The position numbers were made by a program, and so were the translations under genes. Below, piece by piece: positions 1 through 7,943 of a stretch of 10,565 bases of DNA. Source of the stretch: Pseudomonadota bacterium (GTDB lineage Bacteria; Pseudomonadota; Gammaproteobacteria; Burkholderiales; Burkholderiaceae); contig JAKORH010000080.1 in NCBI GenBank assembly GCA_029777935.1, positions 1 through 10,565 on the forward strand, given 5' to 3'. Below the pieces are notes generated by a model that saw only the letters and a program-made list of their open reading frames with translations, had not been told where the DNA came from and ran no database searches. The stretch's first letter is position 1. The number at the start of each line of letters is the position of its first letter.

Positions 1-1
1 T

Positions 2-59
2 GCCCGGCTTGGCCGTAGGCCGGGCTACTGTCCTGCGCCGGGCGCCTTGCATCCGGGCT
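2..59. repeat. Partial GC-rich palindromic repeat, downstream of mutS
   Basis: Bases 2-8 (GCCCGGC) and 19-25 (GCCGGGC) form a perfect 7-bp stem with a 10-base loop, and the loop contains a smaller GGCC/GGCC pair. The heptamer CCGGGCT occurs twice in direct orientation, at about 21-27 and 53-59. This looks like the edge of an interspersed palindromic repeat that continues past the window. It lies just after the mutS stop, so it may also mark the end of that transcript, but no T-run follows it on the minus strand and I do not call an intrinsic terminator. The rest of 60-101 shows nothing recognisable. Confidence 0.35.
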
Positions 60-101
60 TTCTGGCGACAACGCATCGCACGAATTACTCACGGATAGGT
101 T

Positions 102-2660
102 CTAATCCCGTGCCATCAGCTTCAGCTCGTACAGCAGGTGCAGCGCGTCGCGCGGCGCGAGTTCGTCGGGCTCGATCTCGCGCAACCGCTCGCGCAGCGC
201 GTCGTGCTCGATCTGCACCGGCTCCGGCGCTGCGACGCTGAAGAGATCCAGTTGCGGCCGCGTGCCCGCGGCCCTTTCCTCGAGCTGCGCCAGCATCGCG
301 TGCGCGCGCCTGACCACGCCCGGCGCCACGCCCGCGAGCTGCGCGACCGCCAGGCCGTAGCTGCGGCTGGCCGGCCCTTCGTGCACCTCGTGCAGGAACA
401 CGACCTTGCCGCGCACTTCGGCGGCCGCGACGTGAACGTTGGCGACTTCCGGCAGCGAGTCGGCCAGTTGCGTCAGCTCGAAGTAGTGCGTGGCGAAGAG
501 CGTGTAGCAGCGGTTCTTCTCCGCCAGCTCGCGCGCGATCGCGCCTGCCAAGGCGAGCCCGTCGAAGGTCGACGTGCCTCGGCCGATCTCGTCCATCAGC
601 ACCAGCGAGCGCTCGGTGGCATGGTTCAGGATCGCGGCCGCCTCCGTCATCTCGACCATGAAAGTCGAGGCGCCGCGTGCCAGGTCGTCGGCGGCGCCGA
701 TGCGCGTCAGGATGCGGTCGATCGGCCCGATGCGCGCGCTGGTTGCCGGCACGAAGCTGCCGCACCACGCGAGCAGCACCGTGAGCGCGACCGAGCGCAT
801 GTAGGTCGACTTGCCGCCCATGTTGGGGCCGGTGACGACCAGCAGCCGGCGCGACGGCGCCAGCCGGCAATCGTTCGGCACGTAGGTCTCGATCTCGCGC
901 TCGACCACCGGGTGCCGCGCGCCGGCCAGCTCGATGCCGGGTTCCGCCGACAACGCCGGCCGCGTCCAGCGCGCGGCTTCGGCATGCGCGGCGAGCGCCG
1001 CCAGCGCGTCGGCGGCGGCGACCGCGTCGGCGGCGCGCAGCAGCGCCGGAACGTGCGCTGCGAGCTCGCCGATCAGCGCGTCGAACAATTCCTTCTCGCG
1101 GGCGCGCGCGCGTTCCTGGGCGGACAGAGCCTTGTCCTCGAAGCTCTTCAGTTCCGGCGTGATGTAACGCTCCGCGTTCTTCATCGTCTGGCGCCGCCGG
1201 TAGTCGTCCGGCACCTTGTCCGCCTGCCCGCGCGTCACTTCGATGTAGAAGCCGTGCACACGGTTGTATTCGACGCGCAGGTTGGCAATGCCGGTGCGGG
1301 CGCGCTCGCGCGCTTCCAGCTCCATCAGGAAGCTGCCGGCGTTGTCGCGCAGCGCGCGCAGCTCGTCGAGTTCGGCATCGAAGCCCGGCGCGATCACGTC
1401 GCCGTCGCGCGGCGAGAAGGCCGGCTCGGGCAGTAATGCGCGCGCCAGCGCCGCGCCGACCGCGCCGGGAAGCTCGAGCGCCTGCGCCAGGTCTGCCGAC
1501 AGCGGATCGCCGAGGGCGGACAGCACCTCGCGCAGCCGATCGAGCCGCGGCAGCGCGTCGCGCAGGGCGGCCAGCTCGCGCGGGCGGATGCTCCTGAGCG
1601 CGATGCGCGAAGCCAGGCGGTCGAGGTCGTTCACGTTGCGCAGCGCCTCGTGCACCTGCGCGTGGCGCGCGCCGGTCAGCACGGCGTCGATCGCCGCGTG
1701 GCGCGCGCCCGCGACCGCCGCATCGCGCAGCGGATGATGCAGCCAGTGCCGCAGCCGCCGGCTGCCCATGCCGGTGGCGCAGCGGTCGAGCGTGGAGAAC
1801 AGCGTCGGCCCGCCGTCGCCGCGCAGCGGCTCGGTCAGTTCGAGATTGCGGCGCGTCGCGGCGTCGAGCACGATGAACTCGGATTCCCGTTCGACGCGCA
1901 GCGTGGTCACGTGCGCCAGCCGCTCGCTCTGCGTCTGCTGCGCATACGTCAGCAGCGCGCCGCAGGCGGCGAGCAGCGACGGCTGATCGTCGACGCCGAA
2001 CGCCTGCAGTGTCGCCACGCCGAGCAGTTCGCGCAGCAGCTCGCCGCCGCGCGCGGGGTCGAAGTGCCAATCCGGCACCGACTGCAGCGCGGCGCCGTTG
2101 GCGGGCACGGTCGCGCGCGCGCCGTCGGCGATCAGGATCTCCGAGGGTGCGATGCGCGCCAGCTCCGAGGCGAGCGATCCCGGCGCGGCGATGGTCGCAC
2201 GCAGGTCGCCGCTGGCGAGCACCAGCCATGCGATGCCGATCTCCTTGCCGGCGAAGTGCAGGGCGGCCAGCGCAGCATCGGACTTGCTGGCGAGCAGGCC
2301 GGCGTCGGTGATCGTGCCCGGCGTGACCACGCGCATCACCTTGCGTTCGACCGGCCCCTTGCTGGTCGCCGGATCGCCGATCTGCTCGCAGATCGCCACC
2401 GACTCGCCGAGCTTGACCAGCCGCGCCAGGTACTGCTCGACTGACACGACCGGCACGCCCGCCATCGGGATCGGGCCCCCGGCCGAGACGCCGCGCTTCG
2501 TCAGCGTGATGTTCAGCAGCTTCGCGCCGCGCTCGGCGTCTTCGTAGAACAGCTCGTAGAAGTCGCCCATCCGGTAGAACAGCAGCGCGTGCGGGTGCTG
2601 CGCCTTGATGCGCAGGTACTGCTGCATCATCGGCGTGTGCCGGGACAGGTCCGCCGTCAC
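102..2660 (-). CDS. mutS: DNA mismatch repair protein MutS
   Basis: MutS recognises base mismatches and small loops in newly replicated DNA and recruits MutL through an ATP-driven clamp switch. The 852 residues match the usual length (E. coli 853). The mismatch-binding N-domain carries the Phe-X-Glu wedge in GDFYELF (F34, E36). The C-terminal ABC-type ATPase has Walker [10 protein letters not shown] at 611-619 and a Walker B / signature stretch [13 protein letters not shown] from about 689. The protein ends in the usual short C-terminal tail. The start is GTG at 2660: the residues before MMQQYLRIK (HTPMMQQY) match the conserved N-terminus of the family, so the later ATG pair at residues 11-12 is less likely. 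The Shine-Dalgarno match is weak. It follows dsbB by 22 bases and is probably the last gene of suhB-dsbB-mutS. The frame is intact. Confidence 0.98.
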   Translation of the reverse strand: MTADLSRHTPMMQQYLRIKAQHPHALLFYRMGDFYELFYEDAERGAKLLNITLTKRGVSAGGPIPMAGVPVVSVEQYLARLVKLGESVAICEQIGDPATSKGPVERKVMRVVTPGTITDAGLLASKSDAALAALHFAGKEIGIAWLVLASGDLRATIAAPGSLASELARIAPSEILIADGARATVPANGAALQSVPDWHFDPARGGELLRELLGVATLQAFGVDDQPSLLAACGALLTYAQQTQSERLAHVTTLRVERESEFIVLDAATRRNLELTEPLRGDGGPTLFSTLDRCATGMGSRRLRHWLHHPLRDAAVAGARHAAIDAVLTGARHAQVHEALRNVNDLDRLASRIALRSIRPRELAALRDALPRLDRLREVLSALGDPLSADLAQALELPGAVGAALARALLPEPAFSPRDGDVIAPGFDAELDELRALRDNAGSFLMELEARERARTGIANLRVEYNRVHGFYIEVTRGQADKVPDDYRRRQTMKNAERYITPELKSFEDKALSAQERARAREKELFDALIGELAAHVPALLRAADAVAAADALAALAAHAEAARWTRPALSAEPGIELAGARHPVVEREIETYVPNDCRLAPSRRLLVVTGPNMGGKSTYMRSVALTVLLAWCGSFVPATSARIGPIDRILTRIGAADDLARGASTFMVEMTEAAAILNHATERSLVLMDEIGRGTSTFDGLALAGAIARELAEKNRCYTLFATHYFELTQLADSLPEVANVHVAAAEVRGKVVFLHEVHEGPASRSYGLAVAQLAGVAPGVVRRAHAMLAQLEERAAGTRPQLDLFSVAAPEPVQIEHDALRERLREIEPDELAPRDALHLLYELKLMARD

Positions 2661-2682
2661 GTCGGCGCTGCCGGGAACGGGT

Positions 2683-3183
2683 TCAGGCGCGCTTGCGCGC
2701 GGCCGCGGCCAGCGCGACGAACAGGATCGTGAACCACACCAGCGACCAGCCGGCGATCGACAGGCCGAGGAAGGTCCATTGCACTTCGGAGCAGTCGCCG
2801 GAGCCCTGGAAGATGCGCGGCAGCGCGCGCGCCAGCGGCAGTTCGCTCAGCATGTATTCGAGCCCGGGTCCGCACGACGCCACCTTGGGCGGATGCGCCT
2901 GCAGCCACACCTGCCACGCCGCCACGCCGCCGCCGGCCAGCGCGAACAGCATGGCCGCCGCCTGCGACGCCCTGGCGAGCGCGTTCGGCACCAGCGCGGC
3001 AATCAACGCGAGCAGCGCCACCAGCACGAACGCGTAGCGCTGCAGGATGCACAGGGGGCACGGCTCCAGGCCCTCGACGTGCTGCAGGTACAGCGACGTC
3101 GCGAGCAGGCACGCAATCACGACGAACACCGCCGCGCAGATGCGCCGGCGCGTGCCGAGAGCCTTCTCCATGAACTGCCTCAT
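2683..3183 (-). CDS. dsbB: Disulfide bond formation protein DsbB
   Basis: This inner-membrane quinone reductase reoxidises periplasmic DsbA, passing electrons to ubiquinone. It has 166 residues and four predicted membrane helices: about 14-33, 48-66, 72-93 and 138-160. The first periplasmic loop carries the CPLC pair (C42, C45) followed by the conserved ILQR stretch. The second carries the other redox pair (C104 in ASCGPG and C131 in GDCSE). All four catalytic cysteines are present; C16 and C25 in the first helix region are extra. I chose ATG at 3183, whose A overlaps the suhB TGA in an ATGA, implying translational coupling. An AAAGGGA-like ribosome site lies about ten bases upstream inside suhB. 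ATG at 3171 (residue 5) is an alternative. The same frame stays open upstream through suhB on the antisense of its codon phase, so the longer ORF is an artefact. Confidence 0.95.
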   Translation of the reverse strand: MRQFMEKALGTRRRICAAVFVVIACLLATSLYLQHVEGLEPCPLCILQRYAFVLVALLALIAALVPNALARASQAAAMLFALAGGGVAAWQVWLQAHPPKVASCGPGLEYMLSELPLARALPRIFQGSGDCSEVQWTFLGLSIAGWSLVWFTILFVALAAAARKRA

Positions 3184-4001
3184 GCCTGCGGTCCCTTTGC
3201 CTGCGCGTCCTGCAGATGGACGTCTCGCACCATCTTCAGCAACTGTTCGTACACCTTCGGCGCGCCGCAGACGATGCGGCCTGTCTCCAGATAATGTTTC
3301 TCGCCGTCGAAATCGCCGATCATGCCGCCGGCCTCGAGGATCAGCAGGCTGCCGGCCGCCATGTCCCAGGGCGACAGCCCGAATTCCCAGAAGCCGTCGA
3401 GGCGCCCCGCGGCGACGTAGGCGAGATCGAGCGCGGCGGCACCGGGGCGACGGATGCCGGCAGTTTCCTCGGTGATGCGCTTGAACATGCGCACGTATTC
3501 GTCGAGGTGGTCGAGCTGGCGGAAGGGGAAGCCGGTACCGACCAGCGCCTCGCGCAACTTGTCGCGCCGTGACACGCGCAGCCGCCGGTCGTTCAGGAAC
3601 GCGCCGCGGCCGCGCGTGGCGGTGAACAGCTCGTTGCGCGTCGGGTCGTAGACGACTCCCTGCGTGATCTGCCCGCCGTGCTGGAGCGCGATCGACACCG
3701 CGTACTGCGGAAAGCCGTGGATGAAGTTGGTGGTGCCGTCGAGCGGATCGATGATCCAGGTGTAGTCGGCGCCGGATTCCGACTTCGTCGCGCCGGATTC
3801 CTCGGCCAGGATCGAATGCTGCGGATAGGCGGTCTTCAGCGTCTCGATGATCGCCGCTTCGGCGGCGTGATCGACCTCGGTCACGAAATCGCTGCGACCC
3901 TTGGCCGACACGCGCACGAGGTCGAGATCCAGGCTGGCGCGGTTGATGATCGCGCCGGCCTTGCGGGCGGCCTTGACGGCCGTGTTCAGCATCGGGTGCA
4001 T
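3180..4001 (-). CDS. suhB: Inositol-1-monophosphatase family protein SuhB
   Basis: SuhB is a Mg2+-dependent inositol monophosphatase. In E. coli it also acts as a cofactor of the NusA/NusG rRNA antitermination complex. The 273 residues match the family (E. coli 267), and the N-terminus MHPML followed by AVKAARKAG matches E. coli SuhB, which supports ATG at 4001 over the ATG three codons on. Metal-binding residues are visible: E67 in ILAEES, D85 and D88 in the DPLDGTTNF signature, and D213 in PWDMAAG near the end. It is the first gene of the suhB-dsbB-mutS run and its stop overlaps the dsbB start. It diverges from trmJ across only 64 bases (4002-4065), where its promoter must lie; I see no convincing -35/-10 pair there. 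Confidence 0.96.
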   Translation of the reverse strand: MHPMLNTAVKAARKAGAIINRASLDLDLVRVSAKGRSDFVTEVDHAAEAAIIETLKTAYPQHSILAEESGATKSESGADYTWIIDPLDGTTNFIHGFPQYAVSIALQHGGQITQGVVYDPTRNELFTATRGRGAFLNDRRLRVSRRDKLREALVGTGFPFRQLDHLDEYVRMFKRITEETAGIRRPGAAALDLAYVAAGRLDGFWEFGLSPWDMAAGSLLILEAGGMIGDFDGEKHYLETGRIVCGAPKVYEQLLKMVRDVHLQDAQAKGPQA

Positions 4002-4065
4002 CGGGATCGGTTGGAGCGGGCGGCGCGCGCATACGGCGACGCTAGACTGGCCGGCATTCTAAAGG

Positions 4066-4851
4066 TTGGACCGCCTTTCTTCCGTGCCGCTGCCGATCGC
4101 CGATCGCGTCCGCTTCGTGCTGGTGGCGCCGAGCCATCCCGGCAATATCGGCGCCGCCGCGCGTGCGCTCAAGACGATGGGCTGGACGAAGCTCGCGGTC
4201 GTCGCGCCGAAAGTGGCGGACTTTCGCGAGCACGAGGCCGCGCTCGCGTTGGCGACCCATGCGCACGACGTGCTACGTGCGGCGACCGCGCATGCCGACC
4301 TCGCCGGAGCGCTCGCCGGCGTGCGCCGCGCGTACGCGCTGACCGGCTACGCGCGCGAATTCGGGCCGCGGCTGATCGACCTGCGTGCGGCGACGGCCGA
4401 GGCGCGCGAGCGGCTGGCCGACGGCGACCTCGCGTTCGTATTCGGCACCGAGCGCGACGGGCTGCGCAACGAGGACATCGAGCGCTGCCAGGCGTGCGTG
4501 GCGATTGGCGCCGACGCCGGCTACGGGTCGCTCAATCTCGCGCAGGCGGTGCAGGTGGTCGCCTACGAATGCCGGCTCGCGCTGGGCGGCGCGGCAGCGG
4601 TCGAATCGCCGTTCAAGCCGGACCCTCCGGCGGCTGTCGACGCGGTCGAAGCGATGCACGCGCACCTTGAACAGGCGCTGATCGCGCTCGGCTATCTCGA
4701 TCCGGCGCAGCCGAAGCGGCTGATGGCGCGGCTGCGGCGGCTGCTGACGCGCGCGCAGCCGACCGCGAGCGAGGTCGACATCCTGCGCGGCATTGCTGCC
4801 GCCATCATCGCGCGCAAGAGCGAGCGGGTGGGAAGCAAGCGCGCTCGATAG
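4066..4851 (+). CDS. trmJ: tRNA (cytidine/uridine-2'-O-)-methyltransferase TrmJ
   Basis: TrmJ uses S-adenosylmethionine to methylate the 2'-OH of nucleotide 32 in the anticodon loop of some tRNAs. The 261-residue product has the SPOUT fold markers: [19 protein letters not shown] (motif 1, about 16-34), FGTERDGL (126-133) and the knot-forming [15 protein letters not shown] (154-168). The C-terminal helical region ends [20 protein letters not shown], as in E. coli TrmJ (246 aa). The start is uncertain: TTG at 4066 abuts an AAAGG with no spacing, and GTG at 4084 would give a product six residues shorter. No ATG lies before the conserved domain. Thirty-four bases separate it from cysE, so the two are probably co-transcribed. 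Confidence 0.93.
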   Translation: MDRLSSVPLPIADRVRFVLVAPSHPGNIGAAARALKTMGWTKLAVVAPKVADFREHEAALALATHAHDVLRAATAHADLAGALAGVRRAYALTGYAREFGPRLIDLRAATAEARERLADGDLAFVFGTERDGLRNEDIERCQACVAIGADAGYGSLNLAQAVQVVAYECRLALGGAAAVESPFKPDPPAAVDAVEAMHAHLEQALIALGYLDPAQPKRLMARLRRLLTRAQPTASEVDILRGIAAAIIARKSERVGSKRAR

Positions 4852-4885
4852 AATCGATGCTGACTTACTCGACCCGCCACGCCGC

Positions 4886-5641
4886 ATGTTCAGCCGCCTG
4901 CGAGAAGACATCGCGTGCATCCGCGAGCGCGATCCCGCGGCGCGCTCGACGTGGGACGTGTTGACCTGCTACCCCGGCTTCCACGCCTTGCTGCTGCACC
5001 GCCTGGCGCACGCGTGCTGGATCCACGGACTGCGCTGGCTCGGTCGCTTTCTGTCGAACTTGTCGCGCTGGCTGACCGGGATCGAAATCCATCCAGGCGC
5101 GCAGGTCGGCCGGCGTGTCTTCATCGACCACGGCATGGGCATCGTGATCGGCGAGACCGCCGAGGTCGGCGACGACAGCACGCTGTACCAGGGAGTCACG
5201 CTCGGCGGTACGTCGCTCGCGCGCGGCGCCAAGCGGCACCCCACGCTGGGGCGCGGGGTGATCGTCGGCGCGGGCGCGAAGATCCTCGGCGGCTTCACCG
5301 TCGGCGACGGCGCTCGCATCGGTTCCAACGCGGTCGTGGTCAAGGAAGTGCCGCCGGGCGCCACCGCGGTGGGCAATCCGGCGCGCATCCTGCAAAAGGA
5401 GGCCGACGCCGCGCGCGAACAGGCCGCCAACCGCATGGGCTTTTCGGCCTACGGACTGTCGCAGGACGGCGACGATCCGCTGACCAAGGCGCTGCACGGC
5501 TTGATCGATCACCTGGCCGCGCAGCAGCGCGAGATCGAGCGGCTCGCGGCCGCGCTGGAGCGGCACGGCATCCCGGTCGCCGACGTCGCCGCCGAGGCGC
5601 CGAAGGTCGATCCGAAACAGCTCGACAAGCTGGTCGACTGA
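4886..5641 (+). CDS. cysE: Serine O-acetyltransferase CysE
   Basis: CysE transfers acetyl from acetyl-CoA to L-serine, giving O-acetylserine, the committed precursor of cysteine. I start at ATG 4886 (251 residues) because [20 protein letters not shown] is the usual N-terminus of the short, proteobacterial CysE form. An in-frame ATG at 4793 would run back into trmJ and add 31 residues with no family resemblance. The left-handed beta-helix begins near [12 protein letters not shown] (64-75). Catalytic D81-H82 lie in [12 protein letters not shown], and H118 lies in KRHPT. The C-terminal tail (about 170-251) is charged, with a helical stretch [16 protein letters not shown], and lacks the IGYF-type end of E. 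coli CysE. That end binds cysteine and cysteine synthase there, so feedback control may differ. No clear Shine-Dalgarno is seen; coupling to trmJ is likely. Confidence 0.95.
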   Translation: MFSRLREDIACIRERDPAARSTWDVLTCYPGFHALLLHRLAHACWIHGLRWLGRFLSNLSRWLTGIEIHPGAQVGRRVFIDHGMGIVIGETAEVGDDSTLYQGVTLGGTSLARGAKRHPTLGRGVIVGAGAKILGGFTVGDGARIGSNAVVVKEVPPGATAVGNPARILQKEADAAREQAANRMGFSAYGLSQDGDDPLTKALHGLIDHLAAQQREIERLAAALERHGIPVADVAAEAPKVDPKQLDKLVD

Positions 5642-5848
5642 GAAGGTGTGAAGATTTCGTCGCGAGCGGCCCGAGGTCGCGCCGAGCAGCGGACCTGTAC
5701 AGAGTCGTACAGCGAGCAGCGCAGGCAGAGCCCTGCGGCTCCAAGTCCGCCTGCACGGACTTGGACAGGGCGAAGGGGCGTCGCATCCCGCGACGCCGCG
5801 GCCTGCAAGGCCGAGATCGGGACGCGCAGTAGAAAGATTCACACCTTC
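5642..5848. repeat. MITE-like non-coding element with terminal inverted repeats
   Basis: The gap between convergent cysE and the DsrE-like gene is bounded by inverted ends. GAAGGTGTGAA at 5642-5652 is the exact reverse complement of 5838-5848. The match extends inward to 17 bases (5642-5658 against 5832-5848) with two mismatches. Both ends abut TGA (5639-5641 and 5849-5851), a possible 3-bp target duplication; the left TGA is also the cysE stop. Inside are hairpins: 5740-5749/5756-5765 (10-bp stem, 6-base loop, extended by CCCTG/CAGGG), 5777-5784/5790-5797 (8 bp), 5799-5803/5809-5813 (5 bp) and 5695-5700/5707-5712 (6 bp). No transposase or convincing coding sequence is present. It could be a non-autonomous element or simply a structured convergent-gene boundary. 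No T-run follows the hairpins. Confidence 0.45.
5740..5765. other. Strong hairpin inside the post-cysE element
   Basis: TCCAAGTCCG (5740-5749) and CGGACTTGGA (5756-5765) pair perfectly around the loop CCTGCA. A further CCCTG/CAGGG pair (5731-5735 with 5766-5770) extends it after a 4-base bulge on the left. It is the most stable structure between the convergent genes and could stall polymerase from either side. The absence of a following U-tract on either strand argues against a standard intrinsic terminator. Confidence 0.5.
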
Positions 5849-5861
5849 TGAAGCTCGACCC

Positions 5862-6290
5862 TCAGGGCCGGATATACGCGTACCCCTGCTGCTGCTTCAG
5901 CATCAGCTCGACCACGCCCGCCTTCACGTAGCCGATGCCGTCGAGCATGTCGGCGCGGGCGAGCTTCTGGTTGTGCATCGTGTTCTCGCAGGCGACGACC
6001 TTCACCCCCGAGCGCAGCGCCTCCGCGATGCGCGGGCCGGCGACCGAGTCCAGCTTCAGCATGCCGATGCCGGGACCGTAGGCGACGATCTCGATGTCGA
6101 CGTTGCCCGCGCCGAGATCGGTCTGCACGTTCTTCGCGTTGTTCATCGCGAGGTTCCACTTGGCCGGTTCGGCGTCGCTGACCTGCATCACCACCTTGTG
6201 CTGCCTGGGCGGCGCGGATTGACCGAACGCCGCCGCGAGCGGCAGCGCCGCGAGCAGGGTGGCGCAGAGCGTGAAGTGGCGTCGACGCAT
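5862..6290 (-). CDS. Exported DsrE/DsrF-like family protein
   Basis: This is a small secreted protein of the DsrE-like fold, a family linked to sulfur-relay proteins; its substrate is unknown. The 142-residue product starts with a signal peptide (MRRRHF, then a hydrophobic run to about residue 22, with likely cleavage near AFGQS). The mature domain has the stretches VVMQVSDAEPAKWNLAMNNA, IEIVAYGPGIGML and VKVVACENTM, with a single cysteine at C101 in ACENTM as the likely reactive residue. It ends with GYAYIRP. ATG at 6290 is favoured by AGGAG five bases upstream. A longer frame to 6383 exists only because it reads through the palindromic repeat at 6309-6378. The gene stands alone, convergent with cysE and downstream of lpxH, with its own 5' region. 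Confidence 0.85.
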   Translation of the reverse strand: MRRRHFTLCATLLAALPLAAAFGQSAPPRQHKVVMQVSDAEPAKWNLAMNNAKNVQTDLGAGNVDIEIVAYGPGIGMLKLDSVAGPRIAEALRSGVKVVACENTMHNQKLARADMLDGIGYVKAGVVELMLKQQQGYAYIRP

Positions 6291-6295
6291 GGCAG
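6291..6295 (-). promoter_or_regulatory. Ribosome binding site deciding the DsrE-like start
   Basis: Read on the minus strand, AGGAG followed by CTGCC precedes ATG at 6290 (the AGGAG itself occupies 6296-6300 with the spacer at 6291-6295). This places a good Shine-Dalgarno at normal distance and selects the start after the repeat-derived extension. Confidence 0.7.
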
Positions 6296-6308
6296 CTCCT
6301 CGTAGCGT

Positions 6309-6378
6309 CATCCCCGCGAAAGCGGGGATGCGTTGTCGTTTGAAGTAAGAGCGCCTGGGTTCCCGCTTGCGCGGGAAC
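6309..6378. repeat. Inverted pair of interspersed palindromic repeats (GTCAT-CCCGC type)
   Basis: Two small palindromes lie in opposite orientation: 6309-6317/6322-6330 (CATCCCCGC, loop GAAA, GCGGGGATG) and 6359-6366/6371-6378 (GTTCCCGC, loop TTGC, GCGGGAAC). Read outward, each unit follows the plan GTC, stem, GNRA-like loop, stem, then (in the second unit) CCCAGG. This resembles the very common proteobacterial repeat whose spurious translation reads like IPAFAGMT. It lies 19 bases upstream of the DsrE-like start and so is probably in its 5' untranslated region. Bases 6379-6518, between this pair and the lpxH stop, hold only weak palindromes and no clear promoter. Confidence 0.8.
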
Positions 6379-6518
6379 GACACAGGGGACCAAATCTAGT
6401 CATTGCGTCGCCCGAATTGCGCAGTGGGCGCGACCTGCACGGCCAGCTACCGCAGGGTCAGGGGCGCGGAAGTATCGCCGAAGGCAGTGCTCGTGGCGAG
6501 TACGTATCGTCCACAGCG

Positions 6519-7334
6519 TCAGACGCCGAAGTCCTCCGCGACCGGCTCGCCGCCGGCGAAGCGCAGGTAGCCGCCGCGCACCGGCGACGCATCGAAGTCC
6601 CAGTCGGGCAGTACCAGGCGCTGCGCCGGCGCGTCGTCGAGCACGAACTCGTGCCGCGCCGGCCGGTGCGTATGGCCGTGGATCAGCAGCGTCACGTCCG
6701 CCGCGCGCAACGCCTCGACGATCGCCGCCGGCGTGACGTCCATGATGTCGGCGGCGTTCATCCGCTTGCTGGCTTCGCTTTGCGCGCGCGCCTGGCCGAT
6801 GAACGCCTTGCGCTCCGCCAGCGTGCGGCCCAGAAACTGCCGCTGGAACGCCGGATCGCGCGCCTGGGCACGGAAACGCTGATACGGCTCGTCGAGCGTG
6901 CAATAGGCGTCGCCGTGCGCCAGCAGCGCGCGCGTGGTTCCGATCGCGGCCAGCGCCGGATCGGCGATCAGCGTGGCTCCCGCTCGCTGCGCGAAGCCGC
7001 GCCCGAGCAGCAGATCGCGGTTGCCGTGCATCACGAAAACGCGCCAGCCGAGCCGCGCGTGGTGACCCAGCGCCTCGCACACCGCGTGTGCGACCGGATC
7101 GGAAAGATCGTCGTCGCCGGCCCAGAATTCGAACAGGTCGCCGAGGATCACCAGTTCGCGATGGCGCGGCGCGATCTCGCGCATGAAGCGCAGGAACGCG
7201 TCGAGCGTGCGCGGATGGTCGGCGCCGAGGTGCAGGTCGGAGATGAAGACCGGATCGGCGAGCTCGACGCGACCGGTCAGCGGCGCCAGCGCCGGCGGCG
7301 GATCGACCAGGTTCACCGCGCCGGTCACGCTCAT
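6519..7334 (-). CDS. lpxH: UDP-2,3-diacylglucosamine diphosphatase LpxH
   Basis: LpxH hydrolyses UDP-2,3-diacylglucosamine to lipid X and UMP in lipid A biosynthesis, as a Mn2+-dependent calcineurin-like phosphoesterase at the inner membrane face. The metal-binding motifs are complete: D33-X-H35 in FISDLHLG, G65-D66 in GDLFEFW, GNRD at 104-107, H140 in LLAHGD, and HGHTHRP from 219. At 271 residues it exceeds E. coli LpxH (240) mainly through about 25 extra N-terminal residues before VFISDLHL, so a later start cannot be excluded. ATG at 7334 has a weak AGGGTGG site just upstream. It is last in the TPR-ppiA-ppiB-lpxH series, 58 bases after ppiB. The DLHL and HTHRP context separates it from the unrelated LpxI and LpxG enzymes. 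Confidence 0.95.
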   Translation of the reverse strand: MSVTGAVNLVDPPPALAPLTGRVELADPVFISDLHLGADHPRTLDAFLRFMREIAPRHRELVILGDLFEFWAGDDDLSDPVAHAVCEALGHHARLGWRVFVMHGNRDLLLGRGFAQRAGATLIADPALAAIGTTRALLAHGDAYCTLDEPYQRFRAQARDPAFQRQFLGRTLAERKAFIGQARAQSEASKRMNAADIMDVTPAAIVEALRAADVTLLIHGHTHRPARHEFVLDDAPAQRLVLPDWDFDASPVRGGYLRFAGGEPVAEDFGV

Positions 7335-7392
7335 CGGGCCACCCTGCGCGCTTCGCGCTCCGGGCTGAGCGCTTCGGAGCGGCCGTGCGCGC

Positions 7393-7884
7393 TCAGACGA
7401 CCTCGGCGCGCTCGATCACAACGTCCTGCTCCGGCACGTCCTGGTGCATGCCGAAACGCGTGGTGCGGACTGCCTTGATCTTGTCGACGGTGTCGATGCC
7501 GTCGACCACTTTCCCGAACACGCAGTAGCCCCAGCCTTGCCCGTTCGGCGCGGTGTGGTTCAGGAAGTGGTTGTCGGTGACGTTGATGAAGAACTGCGCG
7601 GTGGCCGAATGCGGGTCGGAGGTACGCGCCATCGCGATCGTGTACTTGTCGTTGCGCAGGCCGTTGGCCGCCTCGTTCTGGATCGGCGCCTGTGTCGGCT
7701 TCTGCTTCATGCCCGGCTCGAAGCCGCCGCCCTGGATCATGAAGCCGTTGATCACGCGGTGGAACAGCGTGTTGTTGAAGTGGCCGGACTTCACGTACGC
7801 GAGGAAATTGGCGACGGTCTGCGGCGCTTTCGCCTCGTCGAGTTCGAGCGAGATGACGCCGTGGTTGGTGTGCAGGCGGACCAT
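7393..7884 (-). CDS. ppiB: Cytoplasmic peptidyl-prolyl cis-trans isomerase B (cyclophilin)
   Basis: This cyclophilin speeds cis-trans isomerisation of Xaa-Pro bonds in the cytoplasm. The 163 residues match E. coli PpiB (164). Active-site residues are visible: FHRV with R43, FMIQGGG with F48, M49 and Q51, MART near 85-88, and QFFINV at 97-102. There is no signal peptide, unlike the adjacent paralogue ppiA. ATG at 7884 is preceded by AAGGGAG about five bases away, a good ribosome site. It sits between ppiA (upstream) and lpxH (downstream) on the same strand. A long inverted repeat lies in the 143-base gap to ppiA, which may affect stability or processing of the shared message. Confidence 0.96.
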   Translation of the reverse strand: MVRLHTNHGVISLELDEAKAPQTVANFLAYVKSGHFNNTLFHRVINGFMIQGGGFEPGMKQKPTQAPIQNEAANGLRNDKYTIAMARTSDPHSATAQFFINVTDNHFLNHTAPNGQGWGYCVFGKVVDGIDTVDKIKAVRTTRFGMHQDVPEQDVVIERAEVV

Positions 7885-7943
7885 GGATGCTCCCTTGATT
7901 GGTCGAGTTGATGATCTGTCGGACGATGTTGCGCGGCGCCTTT

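Noticed and set aside
138..2444. Long plus-strand and alternate-frame open stretches across mutS
   Set aside because: They are shadows of a GC-rich gene: Arg/Ala/Pro-rich translations with no motifs, while the minus-strand mutS frame carries every family signature.
3184..4032. 449-residue minus-strand frame joining dsbB to an upstream extension
   Set aside because: Only the last 166 residues (DsbB) look like protein. The rest is an out-of-frame reading of suhB; the ATGA overlap gives the true start.
4041..4060. Possible -10 (TAGACT) for trmJ
   Set aside because: It matches only four of six bases with no -35 at the right distance; too weak to annotate.
4793..4885. N-terminal extension of cysE into trmJ
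   Set aside because: The extra 31 residues have no family similarity and overlap the TrmJ C-terminus; the conserved CysE N-terminus begins at 4886.
5648..5851. 67-residue GTG-initiated frame inside the post-cysE element
   Set aside because: It has low-complexity Arg/Ala/Ser composition, no ribosome site and no domain, and both its ends fall in the inverted repeats.
6291..6383. Longer start for the DsrE-like gene
   Set aside because: The added residues are encoded by the palindromic repeat, and a good AGGAG site precedes the ATG at 6290, followed by a signal peptide.
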